Source: G963662675 sp963676845 (lineage in GTDB: Bacteria; Bacteroidota; Bacteroidia; Bacteroidales; Prolixibacteraceae). Taken from it: a DNA stretch of 64,000 nucleotides. Where the stretch lies: NCBI GenBank assembly GCA_963676845.2, contig CAXXKK010000003.1, positions 1 through 64,000 on the forward strand, written 5' to 3'. The position numbers were made by a program, and so were the translations under genes. The notes under the pieces were generated by a model. That model was not told the origin of the DNA. It saw nothing but the letters and a program-made list of their open reading frames with translations, and searched no databases. Shown piece after piece: positions 18,128 to 26,822 of the stretch. The number at the start of each line of letters is the position of its first letter. Within the stretch, counting starts at the first letter, position 1.

Positions 18128-21100
18128 CTATTCATTTCTTAAAGCGTCGTATAAATTCCCTTTTAAAGCCATTCGGTTACCAACAAATACCCACAGCCAG
18201 GCACTGAGCAGTACAATAATAAAGATGCCTAAACTCCAGTAAAGCAAGTTCGAATAAAGAGAACTTAGTAAACTTGGTAAACCCGATAAAATTGATGGAA
18301 TAAGCCCAAGGAATAATGAGATAAGAACAATAGTCATATGGCTGCGCAAAATGATTTTCCGGACTTGATGTTTCCGGAATCCGGTTGCTTCCAGCAAAGC
18401 ATATTGAGCTTTTTTCTCGAAAATGCTCCTGAAAATAATAATTGCCAGTCCAATTGTACCAATCAATAACCCCAATGCACCCAGCATTAGGAAGATGTTT
18501 AAGTAGGTATTTTCAATTTCATAGAAAAGCAACAAACGGTCTGTTGTTTTGCTGATTTCCATTCCGTAGTTGCGGAAAGAGGACTGAATGGCTTCCCGAT
18601 CATCTTCCGAAGCCTGAATAAGGAAAACCTGTGATCCACTAACTGAAGGAAAATTGTCATAGAACAGATCGTCTGCAATTAAAATATTTCCCTGGAAAAT
18701 AGAGTTTGCCAGTCCTCCAATAAGTTTGAGAACAACTTCATCTCCAGCTTCGTTTTGGTAAACCAAAGTATCTCCAACATTTTTCCCCAATCCCCATCTG
18801 ATTACAGTTTGGTCTGCAATGGCAGGTATTTGTCCGTTATCCAAAGGTTGCATTAACGACAACCAGGGATGTTCTTCATCCAGTTCTTCTGTTGTTGTTG
18901 CAAAAGTGAAGGCTTGTCTTTCATCCAGTTTAGCCGGATCGAATCCCAATACTCTTGGGCGGCTGATCAGGTTCAGGTTTAAGCAACTGGCATCATCGCC
19001 GGGCAAAGCCTGAAACTGCACAAAGTCCACATTTAGGTCATCAACTCCCAGTTCAGTTTTTCCTTCTTCGGTTGTTAGATCGTACAAAACTGGGAAGCTG
19101 GTTTCAGCGAAGTATTCATATCCACCGGTTCCGGACGAAGCCTGATCTGCATTTCGTGTCAGGTCTTTGCGGTACAATCCGGTTGAGATGACCAGAAAAA
19201 CACCAACCGACAGAAAGCTAACGACCAGTATGTTTCGTTTGCGTTCGGAAAGTAATAATGAAAATGAGAAACGCTTTAAGTTCAAACCGGATCCAACTTT
19301 TTGCTGTTGCTTAATAAACCAGTAATTCAGCAACAAAATTAAACCGGGAAGTAATCCAAAACCACTGGTGAAGAAAATGTCCGAGTTAATTTCTTTGCTA
19401 ATTCCTTCCATTCCAACAAGGGCAAGGGCAATGACAATTAATCCGATTCCAATTCGAAGTGACCATTTGCCATCTTGTTTTTTGCTTTCCTGGTTGCGTT
19501 GAACTGCTGTAATTTGCTCTTTGGATAAATTTCTCAGCATAAACCAAATGGTAACCAGGCTAATAACCGCAATGATTACAATAGATTGAATGATGGCTTG
19601 CGGTGTAATGTAAATATGCAAGATGGATGTGCGGACGATATCTCTCCATATGGTATTGATGGCATCAAGGACAAAGTTGTTGTAGATAATCCCGAGTGGC
19701 AGTCCGATGATGATACCGATGAATACAATAAATATAGCTTCGTAGAAGATGAGTTTTGAGATCTTCTGTGGCGTAAAGCCCATGGCATGAAGTGTTCCGA
19801 TTTCCAATTTTCGGAAATTCAGGTAGAGTTGGAACATTAAATAAGCTAATAGAAGAGCTGCAAATAAAACAAAGAAGCTAAGCCCTATAAATAATTCACC
19901 AAAGTCAACTCCCGAATTGGCGGCTTTCAATCCGTCTTGTTTGGCTTCCTGAACCTGAAAACCCATGTCTTCAGGACTTAGTCCTGTCAAGATTTGATTT
20001 TGAAAAGTTTTTTCCTGTAATCCATCAATACGAATGGACGTTGATTCTCCAAAACGATTTGACCAGAGTTCTTTGGCTTTGGCTAAACTGATATAAGCTT
20101 TGGGAGTTCCTTTATAATCGTTCCAGTATTCTTCATCTTTATCCCGTATGTCCGATAAATTCACAGGCACTCCTGTTTCCCATTCGCTGCAATGTCCGGC
20201 ATCCGAAAGTCCGGGTATATCTGGCATGAGGTTTACATCGTTCCATTTTCCTTCCTGCGGAACAATTTGGGAGATGGTAAACCAGGCTGTTTTTTCTTCT
20301 AGTTGACGTAATGGACCTACTTCGTAATAATTCACCAAAACAGAATCGCCAACGGATGCATTTAAATCATCAGCCAGCCATTCATTAATGATCATTTCAT
20401 CATCACCAACTTGCCCGTATTCATCCGTAATTCCGGTAATAAATGAATAAGGGGTTTTGCGCTCATTCAACTCAAAGTAGTTGACAAAGTAGCTTAAAAA
20501 CTCGTGGCTTCCTGCAACATTCTGGAGCAGATTTTCTTCAACGGTATTTTCAATAAAAACTCGATCTGAAATTATTTCAGTGTAGTTGAGGTCTTCATTT
20601 TCTCTTATTTCAAGGTTGATGTCGTCGGTTTGCCAATTTGCAGAAATGCTGTTGACAATATCTTCACCGGTTTTGTTTGAAGAGCTAACCAGTAATACGT
20701 TGGCTTTTTCATCCAGATCAAGCTGGTCGTTAAACCAATCAAGCGAAATAAAAATATTTTTAGGAGCCGATTGATTGTTCTGAAGATTCAGGTTTCCTGT
20801 TTGCTCAATACTTGCAAAGGCTTTGATCGTTACCCGAAAAGAAATGGTGCTTTCATCGGCAGAGACAAAAGGTGTATTTGCTGGGAACGTGCTTAATTTA
20901 TTCACCCGTAGCGAAAGTTCTTCGCCAATCTGAACACCTAGAACAGATGCCAACTGTTCATTGATAACAGCTTCATTTCGTCCAAGATTGTATATGGTGT
21001 CTGTTCCGGCAAAACTGTTGAATTCCGTATCAACACCCCAAACCTGCAATTGGTTTGCACGAGCCTGTCCGCCATTATAAACAGCCATTCCGCCCGAAAA

Positions 21101-21361
21101 GAGCAGGGGAGTAGCATTAATATCATCTTCTTCAATCTCACTTGAAAGTTCTTTTCGGAAAAGCCGTTCGCCGGCAGTTACCACCAAATCGGTGTTTCCT
21201 AAACGTTGCAACGTAATTTGCTGAAGGCTGTTGTAAACGGTATCTCCAACAATAAATGCACCCAGCAGAATGGCCATGCTTAGGGCGACTCCCAGGATTA
21301 CCGTCAGGTTTAATTTCCAAAAATGAAGAAGTGATTTTATGGCGTATCTAAAAACATTCAT
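18128..21361 (-). CDS. ABC exporter permease, FtsX/MacB-like, long form
   Basis: 1077 residues. An N-terminal membrane helix (about 15-40) is followed by a very large periplasmic domain (about 45-490). Three helices come next (about 495-625), then a pair of helices around 650-690 and a fourth near 715. A second periplasmic domain follows (about 740-940), and a terminal three-helix FtsX block ends in RMALKGNLYDALRN. This is the two-FtsX-domain permease type. It overlaps the upstream ATPase stop by 4 bp (ATGA), so the pair is translationally coupled. It probably extracts a lipid or lipoprotein, or drives a periplasmic partner. Substrate unknown. Confidence 0.88.
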   Translation of the reverse strand: MNVFRYAIKSLLHFWKLNLTVILGVALSMAILLGAFIVGDTVYNSLQQITLQRLGNTDLVVTAGERLFRKELSSEIEEDDINATPLLFSGGMAVYNGGQARANQLQVWGVDTEFNSFAGTDTIYNLGRNEAVINEQLASVLGVQIGEELSLRVNKLSTFPANTPFVSADESTISFRVTIKAFASIEQTGNLNLQNNQSAPKNIFISLDWFNDQLDLDEKANVLLVSSSNKTGEDIVNSISANWQTDDINLEIRENEDLNYTEIISDRVFIENTVEENLLQNVAGSHEFLSYFVNYFELNERKTPYSFITGITDEYGQVGDDEMIINEWLADDLNASVGDSVLVNYYEVGPLRQLEEKTAWFTISQIVPQEGKWNDVNLMPDIPGLSDAGHCSEWETGVPVNLSDIRDKDEEYWNDYKGTPKAYISLAKAKELWSNRFGESTSIRIDGLQEKTFQNQILTGLSPEDMGFQVQEAKQDGLKAANSGVDFGELFIGLSFFVLFAALLLAYLMFQLYLNFRKLEIGTLHAMGFTPQKISKLIFYEAIFIVFIGIIIGLPLGIIYNNFVLDAINTIWRDIVRTSILHIYITPQAIIQSIVIIAVISLVTIWFMLRNLSKEQITAVQRNQESKKQDGKWSLRIGIGLIVIALALVGMEGISKEINSDIFFTSGFGLLPGLILLLNYWFIKQQQKVGSGLNLKRFSFSLLLSERKRNILVVSFLSVGVFLVISTGLYRKDLTRNADQASSGTGGYEYFAETSFPVLYDLTTEEGKTELGVDDLNVDFVQFQALPGDDASCLNLNLISRPRVLGFDPAKLDERQAFTFATTTEELDEEHPWLSLMQPLDNGQIPAIADQTVIRWGLGKNVGDTLVYQNEAGDEVVLKLIGGLANSIFQGNILIADDLFYDNFPSVSGSQVFLIQASEDDREAIQSSFRNYGMEISKTTDRLLLFYEIENTYLNIFLMLGALGLLIGTIGLAIIIFRSIFEKKAQYALLEATGFRKHQVRKIILRSHMTIVLISLFLGLIPSILSGLPSLLSSLYSNLLYWSLGIFIIVLLSAWLWVFVGNRMALKGNLYDALRNE

Positions 21362-22038
21362 TTGCTTGTAAGTTGAAGTTTCCCTTCGATTAATTGATAA
21401 GTTTTATCCATTTTGGCTGCCAGTTCAAGCGAGTGCGTTACAACAATCAGGCTAACATTTTCTTCTTTATTAAGTTGAAGAAGTAAGTCAACCAATTGAT
21501 CCGAAGAGTGTTTGTCTAAAGCTCCGGTTGGTTCATCGGCCAAAAGTATTTTCGGACTGTTGATTAAGGATCGGGCTACAGCTGTACGCTGGCACTCACC
21601 ACCGGAAAGCTGCCCGGGTTTCTGATCTTTCAGCTTCTCTATCCCAAGTTTGGCAATCAGTTGATTGGCCCGGGTTTGATATGTTTCTTCTATTTTATCA
21701 TGTTGAGCAATAACCGGAAGCAGCACATTATCCATTAAACTGAGTTGTGGCAGCAAATGGTGCATCTGAAACACAAAGCCAATGGAGCGGTTTCGAAAAT
21801 CAGCCATTTCTTTTTCCGTGTTGCTGAAAATGGATTCTCCATCGAGTAATACATCTCCGGAATCGGGCTTGTCCAAAGCTCCCAGCATATTAAGCAAGGT
21901 TGTTTTTCCTGATCCCGAAGGACCAACAATGGCAACACTTTTGCCATTTTCAACTTTCAGTTCCAACTCATCTAAAATGATTCTTTTTTCTCCGGAACCG
22001 GATAAATAACTTTTGGATAGTGCTTTTACTTCAAGCAT
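21358..22038 (-). CDS. ABC transporter ATPase, LolD/MacB type
   Basis: 226 residues from the ATG at 22038 (MLEVKALSK). A TTG at 22104 would extend it, but the added stretch is not conserved-looking. Walker A is GPSGSGKTTLLNML, the Q-loop is FVFQMHHLLPQLS, the signature LSGGECQRTAVARSL and Walker B ILLADEPTGALD, with the H-loop VVTHS. It is the cytoplasmic motor of the adjacent 1077-residue permease, with which it overlaps by 4 bp. Confidence 0.93.
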   Translation of the reverse strand: MLEVKALSKSYLSGSGEKRIILDELELKVENGKSVAIVGPSGSGKTTLLNMLGALDKPDSGDVLLDGESIFSNTEKEMADFRNRSIGFVFQMHHLLPQLSLMDNVLLPVIAQHDKIEETYQTRANQLIAKLGIEKLKDQKPGQLSGGECQRTAVARSLINSPKILLADEPTGALDKHSSDQLVDLLLQLNKEENVSLIVVTHSLELAAKMDKTYQLIEGKLQLTSK

Positions 22039-22182
22039 GATATTTGTCGTTTCAAGTTTCCCTCCTCCTTTAATTTTGGAGGACAGGCAGGTTTCAAAAT
22101 ACAAGTTTTTTGTTCGAAACTTTTGTGTGTTTCGTTATTTATAATCAAAAGTAATCATTCATTGCTGAACATTACTTGTGAC

Positions 22183-23481
22183 TTAAGACTCTTTATTCGC
22201 TACTTTTTCATATATCTGAACCAGCTTTTCGGCTTGTTTGTGGACATCGAAATGTTCTTTTACGCCAGCTAAACCTTTGGTGCTTAGTTCCGAAAGTTTG
22301 TCTTTGTCGAGTATAATTTTTTTAAGCGCTTTCGCCAGTTTTTTCGGACTGTTTGGATGATAAATAATTCCACCTTCAGAAAGTTCGGAAATTTCAGGGA
22401 AAGCACCTAACTGCGGTTGAACAAGTGGAATTCCCGAGGCTAACGCTTCCAGTTGATACAAACCAAAAGCTTCACCATTTAATACAGGAACAGAAAGCAC
22501 GGCAACCGAATCGAAGAAATCTTGTCGGGCAGGCCCTTCGTATTCATCAACCCACAGAACATCTTGTTCCAGTCCGGCTTGTTCAATTTTTCTTTTTTGC
22601 TCTTTGATGAAAGCTTTATCATCATTTGTTTTTCCACCTGTAATCTTCAGTTTTACCGACTTGTATTCTTCATCTTCTTTTAAGAGAATAAAGGCATCCA
22701 CTAAAATGGAAAGTCCGTTTTCTTCGTTCATCCTGGAGATATAGCCAATCATGGGCTCTTTGCTGCGAATATCTTTAACTTGGTAATCATCAGCATCAAC
22801 ACCAATATAATTGACATGCATTTGCTCTTTTTTGATATGAAGCTTCCGAAACATTTCTTCGGCATAAAAATTACTAACAGCGATGAAGGCATCAACTTCT
22901 TTTCCGCGATCTTCCATGATTTGCCAAACTTCATCACGGTGCTTGTCACTCATAACATCTACCCATACATCTTCATCCTGTAATGAACAAACTACCGGAA
23001 TATCCATTTCCTGTTTAATTCGTCGTGCGAGTCCAAGTAGAAGTCCATTTGATAAGTGCACTACATCTGGTTTGGCATCATTCTTTAACCATTCAACTAA
23101 ACGCTCCAGTTCTTGTTTTTGCAAACCTTCTTCACCTAAAAGCATGGAGACTGTCATTTCTTCTAATCCTTTGGCATTGGTAGAACCTGCATTCTGAGCC
23201 GCAAATTCCAATACCGATTTTGAGTTCAGCATTTTATCCACAAACTTGGGAACGTGTCTGAATACAGGGAATCGTTGTTTTAGATAAGTATCAACAGCAC
23301 CATAGAAAACAGGAATCTCTTCATCCAAATCCCGTGAATCTTCAAATAGTGGAAGGTAAAGAGGAACTTTAATTACTTCCTTGCCTAAATCCTGCAAAGC
23401 TTTCATGTATTTGCTGTCGCGAAGACAGTTTCCGCAGTAAAAACTACCGCCAGATCCGGGGATGATGTGTGCTACTTTCAT
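22183..23481 (-). CDS. GT4-family glycosyltransferase
   Basis: 432 residues in the GT-B fold. The N-terminus has IIPGSGGSFYCGNCLRDS, with a GNCLRD segment seen in a Bacteroidota subgroup. The C-terminal donor domain has IGYISRMNEENGLSILVDA and the family's acidic pair in LNGEAFGLYQLEALASGIPLVQ. It probably adds a sugar from a nucleotide donor to a cell-envelope or storage glycan. It is not part of a visible polysaccharide cluster. It lies between the ABC exporter and the end of the redox operon, same strand, with gaps of about 80-145 bp. Confidence 0.85.
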   Translation of the reverse strand: MKVAHIIPGSGGSFYCGNCLRDSKYMKALQDLGKEVIKVPLYLPLFEDSRDLDEEIPVFYGAVDTYLKQRFPVFRHVPKFVDKMLNSKSVLEFAAQNAGSTNAKGLEEMTVSMLLGEEGLQKQELERLVEWLKNDAKPDVVHLSNGLLLGLARRIKQEMDIPVVCSLQDEDVWVDVMSDKHRDEVWQIMEDRGKEVDAFIAVSNFYAEEMFRKLHIKKEQMHVNYIGVDADDYQVKDIRSKEPMIGYISRMNEENGLSILVDAFILLKEDEEYKSVKLKITGGKTNDDKAFIKEQKRKIEQAGLEQDVLWVDEYEGPARQDFFDSVAVLSVPVLNGEAFGLYQLEALASGIPLVQPQLGAFPEISELSEGGIIYHPNSPKKLAKALKKIILDKDKLSELSTKGLAGVKEHFDVHKQAEKLVQIYEKVANKES

Positions 23482-23599
23482 AGTTGATGTTTTTGGCTTT
23501 TTTCTTAAACAGGTAAACCAAAAAATGCGGGGAATTGTTTATTCGCAGCTTTTCTGTTAACATTTATTAAAAGAAAATGGGGAGCGTTTTTTATGGAAA

Positions 23600-24715
23600 C
23601 TAATTATTGCCAAAGATGTAAATTCTGCCGTCGTTTGCTCCAACAATAACTTTTCCGTCATAAAAAGCAGGAGAGCTAACCATTTCACTGCCTACTTCAT
23701 AACTCCACAGTTCATCTCCGGTTTCCAGTTGATGAACGAAAAGCATGCCATCCATTGTTGGGGTAATTACTTTGTCATTTGCTATTACCGATGATGAATT
23801 TATTCTGTTTGATAATCTTTTATTCCAGACTAATGTGCCATTTTCTCTGTTAAAACAGAATAGGTTTCGTCCATCATTACCCAGAACAATGTAGTCTTCA
23901 GAAACAGCAGGAGATGCGATAAAAGGCAAATTCATTTCTTCATCAGTATAATACCAAACCGGATTCCCGGTATCAAGATTTACAGCAAAAAGATCGCCTT
24001 CATAATCGCCGACATAGACAATATTATCTACGATTGCAGGTGATGCAGCCATGTAAGTTGATAGTTCGATCATTTGGTCTGCTTCTCCGGTTTCAAGGTT
24101 TACAAGATGCAGGAAGCCATCGCAGCCACCAAAAGCAACAGCGTTTTTGTAGAGAGCAGGTGCTCCGTTTATGTAGTTTGAAGATTCGTATTTCCAAAGA
24201 CCTTCTCCGGTTTCAAGATCAACTCCATGTAAGAAGAAATCATAGCTTCCAACTGCCAAAATTGTTTTCCCATTTACAGTTGTCCAGTTTGCCGAACCTA
24301 CGATTTGATTGTCGGTTTCGTATTGCCAAATTAAGCTTCCGTCAGATTGGTTCAGACAGTAAAATGTACCTGACATAGAACCGAAAATAACCTTGCCATC
24401 TAATAAAAGAGCAGGAGCTTCAATGACATTGTCAGCTGTAAATGACCACTTCTCATTTCCCTCAAAATCTATGGCATACATGTTTCCATCGGTAGAGCCA
24501 CAGTAAATAATTCCATCTTTTATAACTGGAGAAGCTTTTACTTCATCATCGGTTTGGAAGGAAGCAACGAGTTGCATTGGCAGGGAAAGATCTGTGTTTA
24601 CAGAAGCTGTAAGTTGCTGGTTGCCCCGAAATATTGACCAATCGTTTTGAGCTGATAAAGTAGTTGTTAGTAGTAAAATGATTAATAAAAGTCCTGTATG
24701 CTTCTTCATGTTCAT
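23600..24715 (-). CDS. Secreted PQQ-like beta-propeller protein (operon propeller 4)
   Basis: 371 residues. A signal peptide spans MKKHTGLLLIILLLTT to LSAQ (the start may be the ATG at 24715 or two codons on). The mature chain opens DWSIFRGNQQ and carries about seven to eight repeats of the form ...VYxGxxDGxLYAxDxxTGxxxW (for example IYCGSTDGNMYAIDFEGNEKW). These blades resemble BamB and PQQ dehydrogenases. No clear catalytic acid/PQQ cysteine-pair signature is visible, so cofactor binding is doubtful. It is the last gene of the redox operon, 43 bp after the FAD/FeS gene, and shares the FRG start with propellers 1-3. Confidence 0.88.
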   Translation of the reverse strand: MNMKKHTGLLLIILLLTTTLSAQNDWSIFRGNQQLTASVNTDLSLPMQLVASFQTDDEVKASPVIKDGIIYCGSTDGNMYAIDFEGNEKWSFTADNVIEAPALLLDGKVIFGSMSGTFYCLNQSDGSLIWQYETDNQIVGSANWTTVNGKTILAVGSYDFFLHGVDLETGEGLWKYESSNYINGAPALYKNAVAFGGCDGFLHLVNLETGEADQMIELSTYMAASPAIVDNIVYVGDYEGDLFAVNLDTGNPVWYYTDEEMNLPFIASPAVSEDYIVLGNDGRNLFCFNRENGTLVWNKRLSNRINSSSVIANDKVITPTMDGMLFVHQLETGDELWSYEVGSEMVSSPAFYDGKVIVGANDGRIYIFGNN

Positions 24716-24758
24716 TTATTTTGAATAATAACTGAGGTAGCTATGAATTGTTTGGATT

Positions 24759-26330
24759 TTATAACTGTTCTTCCGTTTCAATTTTTGATAATGCTCCTGT
24801 TGGACAATTTTCTGCAACTAATTCAGCCGTTTTCTCAAGAGCAATTTTTACTTCTTCGTTAAACGGAACACCAACTTTTACATCAAAACCCCTGCCAATA
24901 AATGAAAAGCCGAATTTTTCCTGATGTTGCTGTGTCAGTCGAACACAAATTCCACATTTAATACATTTAGAGGATTCAAATACAATATTTCCGGGAACAA
25001 TTTCTTTGGTTACATTAATCCGGTTGTCGTATTGGAAGCGTTTTTGTTCAGCACCAAATTTGTCAGAAAGATCACGTAATTTGCAGCTTTCCGGATTGCG
25101 GCAATCGCAGTGCAAACAGCGTTTGGCCTCTTCAACAGCTTCCAGAAATTTAAATCCTTTGGCTTTCCCCTGGATGGCTTCACGCCTTTCTGTTTTATCC
25201 GATTCTTTCAAATATTCAGCATATTCGGGAATAACCAACTTGCCAAATTTGGAATTAAAGCGGGAAGGATAAGCTTCAACCTTTTGATTCTCAAAATAAT
25301 TATCAAGGATGAAAGCAAGCTCTTTTCCTTGACCAACAGAACGAACAGCTAGTTTGGATGGTCTCAGGGCATTACCGATAGCAAAAACATTTTCAATAGA
25401 CGTTTGATACGTTGCTTTATCAATATCAACCCCTGTTTTTGACAGTTTTAATCCCCAGTCTGCAAACTGATCATTTCCAGCTCCGGCAGCCAAAATAAGG
25501 GCATTATTTTCGGCCTGTAACTTTTTGAATAATTCAAGATCAACTGAAGTTCCATATTGAACTGAAATGTCACTATTCAGTATCGAGTTGATTTCAGCCT
25601 CTAAAACCGAAACGGGTAAAATATCTTCTTTAATCTGAAGTAATTCACCACCGGCTTTTTCATTTTTTTCATAGATGGTAACCTGATGACCTTGCAGGTT
25701 TAGGTAATAAGCAGCAGCCAATCCTGCTGGACCAGCACCGATGATTGCCACTTTTTTATTAGATTTTTTAGCGGGCTTAACAGGTTTAACTCCTTTTTCC
25801 AATTCCTGATCGGCAACAAAACCTTTCAGCAAACAGATTGAAACCGGATCATCAACTTGTTTGCGGCGGCAACCTGCTTCGCAAGGAGCGGGGCAAATTC
25901 TACCTAAAATGGCAGGCAGAGCAATGTCTCGTTTTACTACTTCAATGGCTTTGTCAAATTGCCCGGAAGTGATCAAACGGTTCATCAGCGGGATATTCAT
26001 ATGCGCCGGACATACAGATTGGCAGGGCGCTTCGCAATCGCCCACATGTTCGCTTAGCAGCAATTCCAACGAAGCCTTTCTCGATTCACGACATTCTTCG
26101 TCGTCTGTAATAATGTCCATTCCTTCCATAACCGGCATGGAGCAGGAAGGCATTAATTTACCATTTCGTGCATCTTTAACTAAGCAAACCATACAGGATG
26201 TGAAATGACTTTTTTCACCTTCCATATGGCACATCGTAGGAATCGTTATCTGAAGATCACGGGCTGCTTCAAGAATTGTTGTTCCTTCCGGAACTTCAAT
26301 GGTTTTGTTATCTATTGTTAGTTTGATCAT
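24759..26330 (-). CDS. NfnB/StnC-like FAD iron-sulfur protein lacking the NADPH domain
   Basis: 523 residues. A plant-type [2Fe-2S] ferredoxin domain has Cys34, 46, 49 and 63. A DPD-type double-cluster region follows (GDCEAPCQSVCPA and GRICPAPCEAGCRRK, residues 97-156). The FAD Rossmann motif is IIGAGPAGLAAAYYL (197-210), and a C-terminal FeS segment has CIKCGICV and ENCPTGAL. This order matches StnC/BfuA-type subunits of electron-bifurcating flavoproteins. Odd: after the FAD half (ALILAAGAG) the chain goes directly to VFAIGNALRPSK, so the second Rossmann domain that binds NADPH in NfnB and GltD (GGGNVAMD-type) is missing. No H-cluster motif is present. It lies downstream of the NuoEF fusion. 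Confidence 0.85.
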   Translation of the reverse strand: MIKLTIDNKTIEVPEGTTILEAARDLQITIPTMCHMEGEKSHFTSCMVCLVKDARNGKLMPSCSMPVMEGMDIITDDEECRESRKASLELLLSEHVGDCEAPCQSVCPAHMNIPLMNRLITSGQFDKAIEVVKRDIALPAILGRICPAPCEAGCRRKQVDDPVSICLLKGFVADQELEKGVKPVKPAKKSNKKVAIIGAGPAGLAAAYYLNLQGHQVTIYEKNEKAGGELLQIKEDILPVSVLEAEINSILNSDISVQYGTSVDLELFKKLQAENNALILAAGAGNDQFADWGLKLSKTGVDIDKATYQTSIENVFAIGNALRPSKLAVRSVGQGKELAFILDNYFENQKVEAYPSRFNSKFGKLVIPEYAEYLKESDKTERREAIQGKAKGFKFLEAVEEAKRCLHCDCRNPESCKLRDLSDKFGAEQKRFQYDNRINVTKEIVPGNIVFESSKCIKCGICVRLTQQHQEKFGFSFIGRGFDVKVGVPFNEEVKIALEKTAELVAENCPTGALSKIETEEQL

Positions 26331-26337
26331 TGTGTTC

Positions 26338-26388
26338 TGTGTTGCGTGTTACGAGTTGCGAGTTTCGTGTTATGGGTTGCGGGGTGTT
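26338..26388. repeat. Degenerate GAGTT/GTGTT repeat, left flank of four-helix gene
   Basis: A run of imperfect 7-8-bp words (TTGCGTGTTACGAGTTGCGA, then GTTTCGTGTTATGGGTTGCG) overlaps the 3' end of the four-helix gene. A reverse-oriented counterpart flanks its other side at 26773-26822. This suggests the gene and its flanks arrived as one unit. Confidence 0.6.
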
Positions 26389-26747
26389 TTCCATTCTTTT
26401 TCAACGTATTGTATGAATTTGTTGAGTTTAGCTCCTAAAACATCGTATTCTTCAATCAACTCATTTAATCCTGTATTTTCAAAGTATAGTTCATTTATCA
26501 TTGTAAGTTGAGAGATGGTTTCGTTGCAAGATGCATGTGCAAAAACTAAAAAACGAATAAACTCATCACGGTATCTTTTTCTTCCATAACCTTCAGCAAT
26601 ATTATCCTTAATACTTTTAGAAGACCTTCTTACTTGACTTCCTTGTTCATACAATTCAAACTTAGGAAGTTCAAGACTGACTTTATGAACCTTAAGTGCA
26701 AGAATATAAGCCTTTTGATATACTTCTAAGTCTTTATAGCTCTTCAT
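26370..26747 (-). CDS. Four-helix bundle protein, S23 / 23S rRNA intervening-sequence family
   Basis: 125 residues of the TIGR02436 type: YKDLEVYQKAYILA at the start, then YEQGSQVRRSSKSIKDNIAEG followed by GYGRKRYRDEFIRFL and a C-terminal helix. The family is found inside 23S rRNA intervening sequences and as orphan genes; its function is unknown, with nucleic-acid binding suspected from its basic surface. Here it interrupts an otherwise tight redox operon and is flanked by inverted degenerate repeats. I infer a later insertion rather than a redox role. Confidence 0.88.
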   Translation of the reverse strand: MKSYKDLEVYQKAYILALKVHKVSLELPKFELYEQGSQVRRSSKSIKDNIAEGYGRKRYRDEFIRFLVFAHASCNETISQLTMINELYFENTGLNELIEEYDVLGAKLNKFIQYVEKEWKTPRNP

Positions 26748-26772
26748 TAATATTATTATTTATGCAGTTTGT

Positions 26773-26822
26773 TTTGTAATAACCCAAAACCCAAAACTCA
26801 TATCTCACAACTCGGAACTTAC
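26773..26822. repeat. Degenerate AACTC/AACCC repeat, right flank of four-helix gene
   Basis: AACCCAAAACCCAAAACTCA, then ATCTCACAACTCGGAACTT, is on the complementary strand a GAGTT/GGGTT word series like that at 26338-26388, in the opposite orientation. It ends at the NuoEF stop codon. Confidence 0.55.

Noticed and set aside
22039..22104. N-terminal extension of the ABC ATPase from a TTG
   Set aside because: Added residues do not resemble any LolD start; the ATG at 22038 fits the family.
23600..24715. BamB outer-membrane assembly factor
   Set aside because: Blades are BamB-like, but the FRG start, the operon context and the presence of four paralogues point to another role.
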